Shown here: positions 43,980 to 53,054 of the stretch, one piece after another
Layout of the letters: each line of letters opens with the position of its first letter
How positions within the stretch are numbered: position 1 is the first letter of the stretch
Source: an uncultured Dorea sp.
Lineage (GTDB): Bacteria; Bacillota; Clostridia; Lachnospirales; Lachnospiraceae
Direction: 5' to 3'
Assembly (NCBI GenBank): GCA_934307335.1
Contig: CAKRCL010000006.1
Coordinates: 1 to 60,245, forward strand
DNA length: 60,245 bases
Notes under the pieces: generated by a model
Told to the model about the DNA's origin: nothing
What the model saw: only the letters and a program-made list of their open reading frames with translations
Databases searched by the model: none
Program-made: the position numbers and the translations under genes

Positions 43980-44964
43980 CTTTTAAGCCACTCCTAAATT
44001 CTAGTTTGCACCGTTCATCATATAAGTAACAATAACATCTTTCATTTTTCTTAGGAAAAGACATGCCACATATATTCATTCGTTTCGGACATCTCGCTAT
44101 AAATGGACAACCTTGTGGTGGATTTATCAGATTTGGTGGCGTACCAGGTATTACAGGTAATTTCTTTTTACGCTCCTCTGCCTCTGGTATGGTTTCCAAT
44201 AAAGCCCTAGTATATGGATGTCTCGGTTCGTGAAATATTTCCTCAGTAGTTCCTGTTTCCATAATTTTCCCACCATACATAACAACCACTCGATCTGCAA
44301 TCGTTGCTACGACTCCCAAATTATGGGTGACTATCAGAATAGACATTTTATATTCTTTCTGTAGCTCCTGAAGAAGTTCTAGAATTTCTGCCTGTATCGT
44401 TACATCTAGGGCTGTAGTTGGTTCATCCGCAATCAGTAATTGTGGTCTACAGGCAATTGCCATGGCAATCACCACTCTTTGACGCATTCCACCTGACAAC
44501 TCATGTGGATATTGTTTCATTCTACGTGGAGCATCTCCTATTCCAACTTTTTCAATTAGTTTTTCAGCTTTTACTTCTGCTTCTTTTTTTGTAATTTTTT
44601 CGTGAGCTAAAATAATATCGACAATCTGATTACCGATTTTTTCTGTAGGATTTAAAGATTTAATTGGATCTTGAAAAACCATTCCTATCTTATTCCCTCT
44701 GATTCGGCTCATTTTTCGTTCCGTCAATTTGCTTATCTCTTCGCCATCAAAGATAATTGAAGTTTCTTCTCCTATTTTCCCTCTGACACTGTCAAGCAAT
44801 TTCATGACAGACAGACAGGTCATTGTTTTACCACAACCAGATTCCCCCACTATTGCAACGGTTTCTCCTTGTTCTACCTCAAAGTCTATATCACGTACTG
44901 CCTTTACCATTCCTCGCAATGTGTTCAATTCCACTTTCAAGTGTTTTACTTCCAGCAGACTCAT
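43972..44964 (-). CDS. Opp/Dpp-type ABC transporter ATPase, OppD-like
   Basis: A 330-residue ATPase with Walker A GESGCGKTM, signature LSGGMRQRVVIAMAI, Walker B LLIADEPTTALD and a C-terminal Cys-bearing extension (CPFIARCPKRMNIC). The start at 44964 (MSLLEVKHL) has GGGAGGAG upstream; a longer frame overlaps the OppC-like gene. It lies 13 bases after OppC. Confidence 0.95.
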   Translation of the reverse strand: MSLLEVKHLKVELNTLRGMVKAVRDIDFEVEQGETVAIVGESGCGKTMTCLSVMKLLDSVRGKIGEETSIIFDGEEISKLTERKMSRIRGNKIGMVFQDPIKSLNPTEKIGNQIVDIILAHEKITKKEAEVKAEKLIEKVGIGDAPRRMKQYPHELSGGMRQRVVIAMAIACRPQLLIADEPTTALDVTIQAEILELLQELQKEYKMSILIVTHNLGVVATIADRVVVMYGGKIMETGTTEEIFHEPRHPYTRALLETIPEAEERKKKLPVIPGTPPNLINPPQGCPFIARCPKRMNICGMSFPKKNERCYCYLYDERCKLEFRSGLKDE

Positions 44965-44977
44965 GTTTCTCCTCCCT

Positions 44978-45886
44978 CTATCTAAATTTTGGATCAAATG
45001 CTTCTTTCCATGCATTTCCAAAAATATTAAGAGCAACCATAGCCACGCTGATTGCAATTGCAGGGAACGCTACTTGATATGGATAATGTACTAAATTCGG
45101 CTGTGCCAAAGATATCAGAATTCCCCAACTGACTGCCGGATTTTTAAGTCCAAGTCCTATAAAACTTAAAAATGCTTCTTCAAAAATGAATGTAGGAATA
45201 TCCAACGTTATTGCTACAACTACCATTCCCATCATATTCGGAATAATATGATGACTGATAATTCTTCTTGCAGGTACTCCCAGGCATTCCGCGGCCATAA
45301 TAAATTCCTGCCCTTTCAATTGTTTCACTTGTCCTCTGACCACTTGAGCTGTATTGACCCATCCAACAATTGTCATTGCAAGCAATAGCGGTAATATTCC
45401 TTTTACGTCTAGAATAATGCTAAGCAATATTACAATTACCAGATGTGGGATTCCTTTAAACACCTCCACGAGGCGCATCATTATCATATCTGCTCTTCCG
45501 CCCAAATATCCACTGATACTTCCGTATATCACTCCAATCAAACTTACAATCAACGACGCAAATAATCCAATTTCTATAGAAACCTGTCCACCATGGCATA
45601 CTCTTACAAATATATCTCTTCCAAGCTGATCTGTTCCAAACCAATGATCTTTAGATGGTGCTTCATTTTTAATTGCCGTATTCTGATCCTGTACTCCATA
45701 TGGTCTTAAGTTTTCACCCGCCATACAGAAAATAATCATTACAATTAAAACAATTGCCGAAAACACGCCCATCTTATTTTTCAAAAATATTTTACATGCT
45801 GTTTTCCAATATCCGGCATCTTTCGGAGCAAGCTCTTCATCATCTAATTCACCTTCATATGGTGCAAATAATTCTGTTTCATTCAT
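44978..45886 (-). CDS. Opp/Dpp-type permease, OppC-like
   Basis: A 302-residue permease with a cytoplasmic N-tail and six helices. GTDQLGRDIFVRVCHGG is the OppC hallmark, and the EAA-type loop AAECLGVPARRIISHHIIPN is present. The start at 45886 (MNETELF) follows AAAGGAGGG. It lies 13 bases after OppB. Confidence 0.95.
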   Translation of the reverse strand: MNETELFAPYEGELDDEELAPKDAGYWKTACKIFLKNKMGVFSAIVLIVMIIFCMAGENLRPYGVQDQNTAIKNEAPSKDHWFGTDQLGRDIFVRVCHGGQVSIEIGLFASLIVSLIGVIYGSISGYLGGRADMIMMRLVEVFKGIPHLVIVILLSIILDVKGILPLLLAMTIVGWVNTAQVVRGQVKQLKGQEFIMAAECLGVPARRIISHHIIPNMMGMVVVAITLDIPTFIFEEAFLSFIGLGLKNPAVSWGILISLAQPNLVHYPYQVAFPAIAISVAMVALNIFGNAWKEAFDPKFR

Positions 45887-45899
45887 TTCAAGCCCTCCT

Positions 45900-46841
45900 T
45901 TATTCCAGTCGAATTCTCGGATCCACCTTATAATACAAAAGATCCATGACAAACATTGAAAGCATATAGATAAACGAATAAAAAATTGTAACCGCCATAA
46001 TCACAGTGTAATCTCGCTGCGTCACACTATTTACAAAATATTTTCCAATTCCCGGAATTGAAAAAATACTTTCTATTACTACTGAACCGGTTAATAGCAT
46101 TGCTACCTGTTGAGCAGATATCGTAACTATTGGTAAAATAGCATTTCTAAGTACATATTTTAACATAATTTTATTCTTCGATAATCCCTTTGCCCTTGCC
46201 AATAAAACATAATCTTCCTTTAAAACTTCCGTAACAGATTCCCTCATATATTTTGAATAAGTCGCAATAGATCCAAAAGCCAAAGCCACTGCCGGAAGAA
46301 TAATGTAACGATCTGGTATAAGCCAACTACCATGTGTCTCCCACCCAATTGGCGGCAATATTGGAAAACGATAAGTAAATGTATATTGTAGGACAGATGC
46401 GACTACGAAATTAGGTACAGCAATTCCAAGTGTTGTAATAATAGTAATCATAATATCCCAAATACTATTTCTCTTCGCCCCTGAAATAATTCCACATATC
46501 ACTCCTATCAGCAATCCCCATACTAACGCCGTTACGCCAAGTCTTGCTGATGCCGGAGCCGTTTCTTCAATAATCTTATTTGCCGTTTTACTTGACTGTG
46601 TAATAGAAAGTCCCCATTTTCCCTGAAGTATGTTCTTCATATAAACAAAATATTGTTCTGTTTTGGATTTATCCAATCCATAAATTTTTTCTATTCTCGT
46701 TCTTACTTCCGGCGAAGCTTTGTCATATTTTGCTGCAATCGGGTCACCTGGAATAGCTTTCATCGCTGCAAATGTCAGGGTTATAATAACGAACATGGTC
46801 GCAAACATATAAAGTAATCTTTTTAAAACGTATTTGCACAT
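45900..46841 (-). CDS. Opp/Dpp-type permease, OppB-like
   Basis: A 313-residue permease with the N-terminal YVLKRLLYMFATMFVIITLTF helix (first part), PGDPIAAKYD, and the EAA-type loop ARAKGLSKNKIMLKYVLRNA. It starts just after a long hairpin, with AGGAGG 5 bases before ATG. It is the first permease of the operon. Confidence 0.95.
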   Translation of the reverse strand: MCKYVLKRLLYMFATMFVIITLTFAAMKAIPGDPIAAKYDKASPEVRTRIEKIYGLDKSKTEQYFVYMKNILQGKWGLSITQSSKTANKIIEETAPASARLGVTALVWGLLIGVICGIISGAKRNSIWDIMITIITTLGIAVPNFVVASVLQYTFTYRFPILPPIGWETHGSWLIPDRYIILPAVALAFGSIATYSKYMRESVTEVLKEDYVLLARAKGLSKNKIMLKYVLRNAILPIVTISAQQVAMLLTGSVVIESIFSIPGIGKYFVNSVTQRDYTVIMAVTIFYSFIYMLSMFVMDLLYYKVDPRIRLE

Positions 46842-46852
46842 GTCAACCTCCT

Positions 46853-46893
46853 AAAAAAGGATGTCACAAGCATTTACTTGCAACATCCTTTTT
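46853..46893 (-). terminator. Strong hairpin between oppA-like and oppB-like genes
   Basis: On the minus strand AAAAAGGATGT pairs with ACATCCTTTTT (11 bp), and further inner pairs give about 17 bp, ending in six T. It lies 30 bases after the binding-protein stop and ends next to the oppB ribosome site. It probably makes most transcripts stop after the binding protein. Confidence 0.8.
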
Positions 46894-46922
46894 GTCATAA
46901 CTTTTCGAATAGCTTTTATGCT

Positions 46923-48587
46923 TTATTCAACTTCTGCATATTTATATTCAAATCCAAGTGGAACCCATGCTGGTGCTGTCAGATTCTTCACTTTTTTACT
47001 TACAAAGAAATTCTGATTCCAGTATACAGTTGGCGAAATTGCCGGATCTTCTACCAACATAATTTTTTCTGCTTCTATAAACAAATTCAATCTTTCTTCA
47101 GCATCTGTAGAATTCTCTGCTTTTTTAATCAACTCATCATATTTTGCATTGCTGTAATGCCCCTCATTTGCAGCAGCTCCTGTCAAGTACATATTCAAGA
47201 ATACAGAAGGATCATCATATTCTGCCCCATTCATATGTAAGAAAGTCATTTCGAAGTTTCCTTCTTTTCTTCTCTGCATAAAGTCTGTATTGTCTGTACA
47301 TGATTCAAGTTCAATTGTAATTGGAAGTTTTGATTCAATCTCATTCTTGTAAAGCTCACCTGCCGTCTGTGTATCAGCAGAAGAATCTCCAAGTAATACT
47401 TTTAAAGTTGGCTTCTCGTTTGGATCAATCCCTTCTTCTTGAAGTCCTTCTTTAAATAGTGCTTCCAAATCCGTATACTGTGCTGCTGCTTCTTTCAACG
47501 GATTTCCTGCTTTTTCACGGAAATTGATTCCTTGGCATGTTATCGCCGGCATGATCCAGCCATATGCTGATTCATAATATCCGTCAAATAATGTATTATT
47601 AAGTTCTTCTCGATCTTTTGCAAGTGTAAGTGCAAGTCGTACCTTCGGGCTCTTTAAAAGCGGAGTATCTACATTAAAGATATCTCTCATACCTGCCGGG
47701 AAAGGCGCTTCAACAAGATCAAAATCACCTGTAGCCATAATCTCATCTTCCCACTTAGCATTTGCTGTATGCGCATCCAATTCTCCGTTTTTCAACATTG
47801 TCATAGCTGATGTATCATCATCAATGTATAGCAATTCTACTTTATCAAGTTTTACGGAATCCTTGTCCCAATAAGTATCATTTTTTGCAAGGATAACTTT
47901 ACTTCCTGGCGTCCACTCATCTACAGTAAATGGTCCATTATACACAACACTGTCTTTGTCTGCACCATACTGATCCCCATATTTTTCAACAATATCTTTT
48001 CTCTGTGGGAAAGCCACCGGACTTCCTAAAATCATTTCAAAATATGGTACTGGTTTCGTAAGTTTAAATACAACGGTCTTATCATCCGGAGCAGATACTC
48101 CAATATTTTCTGGTTTCTTTGTTCCATCAACAATTTCCTGTGCATTTTCCAAACTCAAGAAAAATTCCACTCCCGAAGAAGCTGTATCTGGATCAAACAT
48201 TCTTTGGAATGCATACACATAATCTTCTGCCGTTACGTCTTTCCCGTCACTCCATTTGTGATTTCTCAAATGGAATGTCCATGTAAGACCATCATCGGAT
48301 GTCTCCCATGACTCAGCTCCAGCCGGTTCAAGAACATCTTGTCCGTCTTTTTTCACGAAACGTCCCAAACCTTCCATGACTTCTCTGATTACTCCTACCG
48401 AATCACCACTCGTACCTGTTAAGCTGTCCAATGTTTCTGGATTTCCACCTTCCAAATGAAGTACTTTTTCGTCTGCCGACTTTGCGTTACCGCTGCCAGT
48501 GCTGTTGTCCTTGTTGCTACCACAGCCTACAGCTAATGTTCCCACCATAGCAACTGCCATCAGCACAGCAATTAACCTTTTTTTCAT
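46923..48587 (-). CDS. Opp/Dpp-type solute-binding lipoprotein, OppA-like
   Basis: A 554-residue family 5 binding protein. The signal is MKKRLIAVLMAVAMVGTL, with lipobox AVGC. The mature part has TLDSLTGTSGDSV, TWTFHLRNHKWSDGKDVTA and YVYAFQRMFDP, typical of peptide or nickel-type binding proteins. The start at 48587 follows GGAGG by 8 bases. It is the first gene of the seven-gene operon, facing the divergent XRE gene. Confidence 0.94.
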   Translation of the reverse strand: MKKRLIAVLMAVAMVGTLAVGCGSNKDNSTGSGNAKSADEKVLHLEGGNPETLDSLTGTSGDSVGVIREVMEGLGRFVKKDGQDVLEPAGAESWETSDDGLTWTFHLRNHKWSDGKDVTAEDYVYAFQRMFDPDTASSGVEFFLSLENAQEIVDGTKKPENIGVSAPDDKTVVFKLTKPVPYFEMILGSPVAFPQRKDIVEKYGDQYGADKDSVVYNGPFTVDEWTPGSKVILAKNDTYWDKDSVKLDKVELLYIDDDTSAMTMLKNGELDAHTANAKWEDEIMATGDFDLVEAPFPAGMRDIFNVDTPLLKSPKVRLALTLAKDREELNNTLFDGYYESAYGWIMPAITCQGINFREKAGNPLKEAAAQYTDLEALFKEGLQEEGIDPNEKPTLKVLLGDSSADTQTAGELYKNEIESKLPITIELESCTDNTDFMQRRKEGNFEMTFLHMNGAEYDDPSVFLNMYLTGAAANEGHYSNAKYDELIKKAENSTDAEERLNLFIEAEKIMLVEDPAISPTVYWNQNFFVSKKVKNLTAPAWVPLGFEYKYAEVE

Positions 48588-48615
48588 TTCTTTTTCCTCC
48601 AATGAATTTTGTTAT

Positions 48616-48840
48616 AGAATTTAATTCTTTATTTATTTTAATATATAGAATTAAATTCACTTATATGTAGTATACATTTCAATGAAATCTCTTTCCAATT
48701 GTTTTTAATAATATTTATTATCATTTATTCACTTTATCTATTTCTCTATATTTACCAAAATTGAGATTATAATTCTTTATATTTTATGCAATAGTACTTT
48801 ATACTCCCCGTTCTTTTCAAAAAAATGGAATATAATTCCA
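48616..48840. promoter_or_regulatory. Four related palindromes, candidate XRE operators
   Basis: AGAATTTAATTCT (48616-48628), AGAATTAAATTCA (48647-48659), AGATTATAATTCT (48764-48776) and TGGAATATAATTCCA (48826-48840) share the pattern GAATnnAATTC. Two lie downstream of the predicted oppA start point, two near the XRE gene, one right before its ribosome site. The A/T-rich setting raises chance matches, but the symmetry of sites 1 and 4 is exact. Confidence 0.5.
48669..48698 (-). promoter_or_regulatory. Promoter of the Opp-flavoprotein operon
   Basis: On the minus strand TTGGAA (48693-48698), 18 bases, TATACT (48669-48674). Two of the palindromes lie just downstream, a location suited to repression. 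Confidence 0.5.
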
Positions 48841-48856
48841 ATAGGAGGTATATTAT

Positions 48857-49180
48857 ATGGACTATTTAGATTTCTTTTCCCAACGCCTGAGTGAACTTCG
48901 AACTCAAAAAGGTGTTTCAGCGCGCGATATGAGTCTTTCTCTTGGACAATGCGAAAGCTACATTAATAAAATAGAGAATCAAAAATCTCTTCCCTCCATG
49001 AACGTATTTTTTTACATATGTGATTATCTAGATATACAACCAAAAGATTTTTTTGATATATCTATAGAAAGTCCCACGACAACAAATGAGCTTTTATCTA
49101 AAATGATAAAACTAAATCCAAAGCAACAAGAGCATATTCTTTTTCTTGTAGATGATATTATTAATGCTTCAAAAAAATAG
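48857..49180 (+). CDS. XRE-family HTH regulator
   Basis: A 107-residue protein with a helix-turn-helix at about residues 12-65 (KGVSARDMSLSLGQCESYINKIENQKSLPS) in the Cro/C1 style. The second half is a short helical tail. AGGAGG lies 8 bases before the start. It diverges from the Opp-flavoprotein operon and probably controls it through the palindromes between them; this is inference from position. Confidence 0.85.
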   Translation: MDYLDFFSQRLSELRTQKGVSARDMSLSLGQCESYINKIENQKSLPSMNVFFYICDYLDIQPKDFFDISIESPTTTNELLSKMIKLNPKQQEHILFLVDDIINASKK

Positions 49181-49215
49181 TTTTTATGTTCTTGACAACC
49201 CTGCGTTTTTATTTC

Positions 49216-49270
49216 AATATAAGCATAGGTCAGGACTCTATCAGAATCTTGACCTATGCTTATATTTTTT
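49216..49270 (+). terminator. Terminator after the XRE gene
   Basis: A 17-bp perfect stem (49216-49232 with 49250-49266) and a run of T close the regulator transcript. The following gene then needs its own promoter or read-through. Confidence 0.85.
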
Positions 49271-49314
49271 ATAATCTAAAAACTATTTTTTATGAAACCA
49301 CAAAGGAATATGAC

Positions 49315-50007
49315 ATGACAAATAACATCAACATTTTATACGAAGATACACAGATTCTGGTCTGTGTTAAACCTTCCGGGATTGCAACTCAAAGTAAACG
49401 CATCGGCTCTCCGGACATGGTCAGTATTTTAAAAAATCACATAAGCAAATCTTCCGGGAAATCTGGCGAACCGTACCTGGCTGTTATCCACCGACTGGAC
49501 CAGCCCGTCAGCGGAATTCTCGTCTTCGCTAAGACGCCTGCAGCAGCAAAGGAACTGAACCGCCAACTGACTTCTTCCGGTTTTGGAAAGCACTACTATG
49601 CCTTGGTATCAGGAAAACCGAAGAAACATTCTGCAGACCTTGAAACTTATATGGTCAAAGATGCCAGAACGAACACTTCTCGAATCTGTAAGAAAGATAC
49701 TCCTGAAGCAAAATTGGCAAAACTCCATTATGATCTTGTAGACACTGTATTTTTTTCTGATATTGCTTCTGCAATTCCTGCTGAAACAAGTCAGCTTAAA
49801 ATCAAATTAGATACCGGACGCCACCATCAGATTCGTGTACAGCTTGCGGACATGGAATGTCCGATTATTGGAGATACAAAATATAATTCTGATACACCAA
49901 AGCTTCCTACCGGGCGCACACCACTATGTCTATGCGCATATAGCCTTGAATTTAAACATCCTGTCACAAAAAAACAGATAACTTTTTCACTTGAACATTA
50001 TGCATAA
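49315..50007 (+). CDS. RluA-family pseudouridine synthase
   Basis: A 230-residue RNA pseudouridine synthase. The catalytic Asp is in HRLDQPVSGILVFAKT, and the later RHHQIRVQLADMECPIIGDTKY is typical of the RluA/RluC/RluD group. There is no S4 domain, unlike RluC/D. The start at 49315 (MTNNINILYED) has AAAGGAAT nearby; the longer frame would run through the XRE terminator. The target RNA is not known. Confidence 0.93.
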   Translation: MTNNINILYEDTQILVCVKPSGIATQSKRIGSPDMVSILKNHISKSSGKSGEPYLAVIHRLDQPVSGILVFAKTPAAAKELNRQLTSSGFGKHYYALVSGKPKKHSADLETYMVKDARTNTSRICKKDTPEAKLAKLHYDLVDTVFFSDIASAIPAETSQLKIKLDTGRHHQIRVQLADMECPIIGDTKYNSDTPKLPTGRTPLCLCAYSLEFKHPVTKKQITFSLEHYA

Positions 50008-50066
50008 AACCAGAAGCGGGATATGCCTCCAATTACATATCCCGCTTCTGGTTCTCTTTTTCTTTT
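50008..50066. terminator. Bidirectional terminator between rluA-type and spoVG genes
   Basis: An 18-bp perfect stem (50008-50025 with 50036-50053) is followed by a T-rich run on the plus strand. It separates convergent genes. Confidence 0.88.
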
Positions 50067-50111
50067 TTCAGTTTTCAAAACTTCTGTTCGTATGTTGTCT
50101 ATTCACACAAA

Positions 50112-50393
50112 CTAGATAACGGCTTCCTCAGGTGCCTCTTCTAATACTTTTTCGTAATTCTCGAGGATGATGCTCTGAATCTTTTCACGAGTTCCGGAAT
50201 TAATCGGATGAGCAATATCTCTGTACTCTCCATCAACTGCCTTTTTACTTGGCATTGCGATAAAAAGTCCTTTCTCTCCTTCGATTACTTTAATATCATG
50301 TACAACAAATTCTTCATCCATTGTAATTGATACTACTGCCTTCAGCTTTCCTTCTTTCGCTACTTTTCTTACTCTTACATCTGTTATCTGCAT
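50112..50393 (-). CDS. spoVG: SpoVG family protein
   Basis: A 93-residue RNA/DNA-binding regulator. [34 protein letters not shown] and [15 protein letters not shown] are diagnostic. SpoVG affects sporulation septation, capsule and metabolism in various Firmicutes. Here it lies 33 bases after glgD, so it may share the glycogen transcript. Confidence 0.97.
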   Translation of the reverse strand: MQITDVRVRKVAKEGKLKAVVSITMDEEFVVHDIKVIEGEKGLFIAMPSKKAVDGEYRDIAHPINSGTREKIQSIILENYEKVLEEAPEEAVI

Positions 50394-50426
50394 GTTACTG
50401 CCCCTTTCTATCTAGGCGCGCTGTTT

Positions 50427-51545
50427 CTACAGTGCGTACCTCTCGTTCTTTTCAACAACCACTTTTATCCCGTTCGTTCCAACGTGACGTGTGTTAGCTC
50501 TGATTGTATCGCGACTTTCAACGATGCAGTTTTCAATGTAAGTATTGTCTCCCAGATACACATCATTTAAAATAATAGAGTTTTTGATCACACAGTTATT
50601 TCCCACAAATACCTGCTTAAATATCACGGAATTCTCTACCGTTCCATTTATAATGCTTCCGCTTCCCACCAGACTGTTCTTTACAGATGCACCCGGATTA
50701 TACTTTGCCGGAGGCAGGTCGCTTACTTTGGAATAAATCTCCGGATAATCTTTGAAGAAGTATTTTCTTACTTCCGGCTTCAGGAAATCCATATTCGTCT
50801 TATAATAAGCATCTACCGTTGCAATATTGCTCCAATATTTATCAATCTTGTAACCGTACATCTTTTTCAAATTCTTATAGCGGATCAACACATCATTAAC
50901 AAAATCAAATCTTTCTTCCTCTGCAGCATGTTCGATCAGATCAATGAGCAGACGTCTGCGAATCACGTAAATTCCTGTAGAGATTACATTCGATTTTGTC
51001 ACCATCGGCTTTTCTTCGAACTCCTGAATCCGCATATCTTCATCCATCCGGATTGTACCAAATCGGCTCGCATCCTCAGAAGGGTCTAACTCTTTGCATA
51101 CTACCGTAACATCAGCCCTTTTGTCAATATGATATTGCAAAACTTTCCCATAATCCATCTTATATACAGCATCACCTGATACTATCACTACATAAGGCTC
51201 ATGACTTTTTTTCAAAAAATCTATATTCTGATAAATAGCATCTGCAGTTCCTCTGTACCAATAACCATTATCTATGGTGATTGTCGGGGTAAATACGTAT
51301 AATCCACCTTGCTTTCTTCCAAAATTCCACCATTTTGAAGAATTCAAATGTTCATTTAAAGAACGTGCATTGTACTGTGTTAACACTGCTACTTTCTGAA
51401 TATGTGAATTTGTCATATTGCTAAGTGCAAAATCAATGGCGCGATAGCTTCCTGCAATTGGCATTGCTGCCACTGCTCTTTTGTGAGTCAGCTCTTTCAT
51501 CCTGTTGTTGTTACCACCTGCTAAAATAATTCCTACTGCTCTCAT
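50427..51545 (-). CDS. glgD: GlgD, regulatory subunit of ADP-glucose pyrophosphorylase
   Basis: A 372-residue paralogue of GlgC with a nucleotidyltransferase domain ([15 protein letters not shown]) and a C-terminal left-handed helix. Typical GlgC catalytic features are weaker (no GQGSR), as in Firmicute GlgD, which boosts GlgC as a heterotetramer. The start overlaps glgC by 4 bases (ATGA). Confidence 0.94.
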   Translation of the reverse strand: MRAVGIILAGGNNNRMKELTHKRAVAAMPIAGSYRAIDFALSNMTNSHIQKVAVLTQYNARSLNEHLNSSKWWNFGRKQGGLYVFTPTITIDNGYWYRGTADAIYQNIDFLKKSHEPYVVIVSGDAVYKMDYGKVLQYHIDKRADVTVVCKELDPSEDASRFGTIRMDEDMRIQEFEEKPMVTKSNVISTGIYVIRRRLLIDLIEHAAEEERFDFVNDVLIRYKNLKKMYGYKIDKYWSNIATVDAYYKTNMDFLKPEVRKYFFKDYPEIYSKVSDLPPAKYNPGASVKNSLVGSGSIINGTVENSVIFKQVFVGNNCVIKNSIILNDVYLGDNTYIENCIVESRDTIRANTRHVGTNGIKVVVEKNERYAL

Positions 51546-52816
51546 GCTATCTCACCCGCCTTTATTAAAGTTTCTCCACTTTCAAGTACACCATCTGGAT
51601 AATCCTCTTTCTTCGTAATTCCACTGATTGCTGTGTTCTTTCCAATCTGAACATGATCTGGAATCGCTGAATTTTCTCCAATCGTCACAAGACCAAAGGA
51701 ATATACAGCCGGTTTTAACTTGTTCGGTTCTTCACTTCCTACACCAAGGATCGAACCTTCTCCAATCTTGGTATTTTCCGCAATAATTGCCTTATCTATT
51801 ACACAACCTTTTCCGATTGATACGTCACTCATGATAATAGAATCTTTTACCACAGCGCCTTCTTCAACCGTAACGCCTGCACTGATAACACAATTATGCA
51901 CTTCTCCGTATATCTCGCATCCATTTCCAATAATACTTCTGTCCACCGTAGCACTCTCAGAAATGTATTGTGGCGGAAGAATTTCATTGTTTGTATAAAT
52001 TTTCCAAAATTCTTCATACAAATTAAACTCTGGAATAATATCGATCAGCTCCATGTTGGCCTCCCAGTAAGAACCAAGCGTTCCGACATCTTTCCAGTAT
52101 CCATTATATTCATATGCAAAAAGACGCTCGCCTTTGTCGTGACAATATGGAATGATATGTTTTCCAAAGTCACATCCCGGCTCATCTTTCAACGCTACGA
52201 GTGCTTCCTTCAATGCATTCCAGCTAAATATGTAAATACCCATAGATGCAAGATTACTCTTCGGCTGTGCCGGTTTTTCCTGAAATTCTGTAATCTTACC
52301 ATCATCATCTGTAATTACAATTCCAAATCTACTTGCTTCTTCCATAGGAACCGGCATCGCTGCAATTGTAACGTCCGCGTTGTTCTCTTTATGGTAGTCA
52401 AGCATCACCTGGTAATCCATCTTATAAATGTGATCTCCAGATAAAATCAATACATAATCCGGATGGAATGATTCCATATATTCCAGATTCTGATAAATGG
52501 CATTCGCTGTACCTGTATACCACTCACTGCTTGTACTCTTCTCATACGGTGGAAGAATCGAAACACCACCGATGCTCCGATCCAAATCCCATGGGATTCC
52601 TATCCCAATATGTGAATTCAAACGTAACGGTTGATACTGTGTCAATACACCTACAGTATCAATTCCTGAATTAATACAGTTACTTAGCGGAAAATCAATG
52701 ATTCTATATTTTCCACCAAATGCAACAGCCGGTTTTGCAACTTTTGCCGTGAGAACTCCTAGTCTGCTGCCTTGTCCTCCTGCCAGGAGCATTGCAATCA
52801 TTTCCTTTTTCCTCAT
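51542..52816 (-). CDS. glgC: Glucose-1-phosphate adenylyltransferase GlgC
   Basis: Makes ADP-glucose for glycogen. The 424 residues show [11 protein letters not shown], the [14 protein letters not shown] segment, [20 protein letters not shown] and EFQEKP. The start at 52816 (MRKKEM) follows AGGGGTG. It forms an operon with glgD (4-base overlap). Glycogen made here may be used by the intracellular GH13 enzyme at 9651. Confidence 0.97.
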   Translation of the reverse strand: MRKKEMIAMLLAGGQGSRLGVLTAKVAKPAVAFGGKYRIIDFPLSNCINSGIDTVGVLTQYQPLRLNSHIGIGIPWDLDRSIGGVSILPPYEKSTSSEWYTGTANAIYQNLEYMESFHPDYVLILSGDHIYKMDYQVMLDYHKENNADVTIAAMPVPMEEASRFGIVITDDDGKITEFQEKPAQPKSNLASMGIYIFSWNALKEALVALKDEPGCDFGKHIIPYCHDKGERLFAYEYNGYWKDVGTLGSYWEANMELIDIIPEFNLYEEFWKIYTNNEILPPQYISESATVDRSIIGNGCEIYGEVHNCVISAGVTVEEGAVVKDSIIMSDVSIGKGCVIDKAIIAENTKIGEGSILGVGSEEPNKLKPAVYSFGLVTIGENSAIPDHVQIGKNTAISGITKKEDYPDGVLESGETLIKAGEIA

Positions 52817-52849
52817 GTCTTCACCCCTTTTCAGTAGTCTGTGATTGAT

Positions 52850-52878
52850 ATTATACCATATATGTTCCATTTCGTGAA
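52850..52878 (-). promoter_or_regulatory. Promoter of glgC-glgD
   Basis: On the minus strand a perfect TATAAT (52850-52855) with TTCACG (52873-52878) 17 bases upstream; the -35 matches only four of six. Confidence 0.5.
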
Positions 52879-52943
52879 CATATTTTACAAAACATTTAAA
52901 TAATCCGCAGTCTTTTTATGGAAATATTACAAAAAATTGCGGG

Positions 52944-52972
52944 TTGGATTTTTGCTCATATATGTATATAAT
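52944..52972 (+). promoter_or_regulatory. Promoter of murC
   Basis: TTGGAT (52944-52949), 17 bases, then perfect TATAAT (52967-52972). It diverges from glgC. Confidence 0.65.
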
Positions 52973-53054
52973 ATTTAATTAGAAAGAATCATTCTATCAA
53001 ATGAACTGATAATTTTTTAATCTACTTATATTATATGAGGAAGGAATCTTAATT

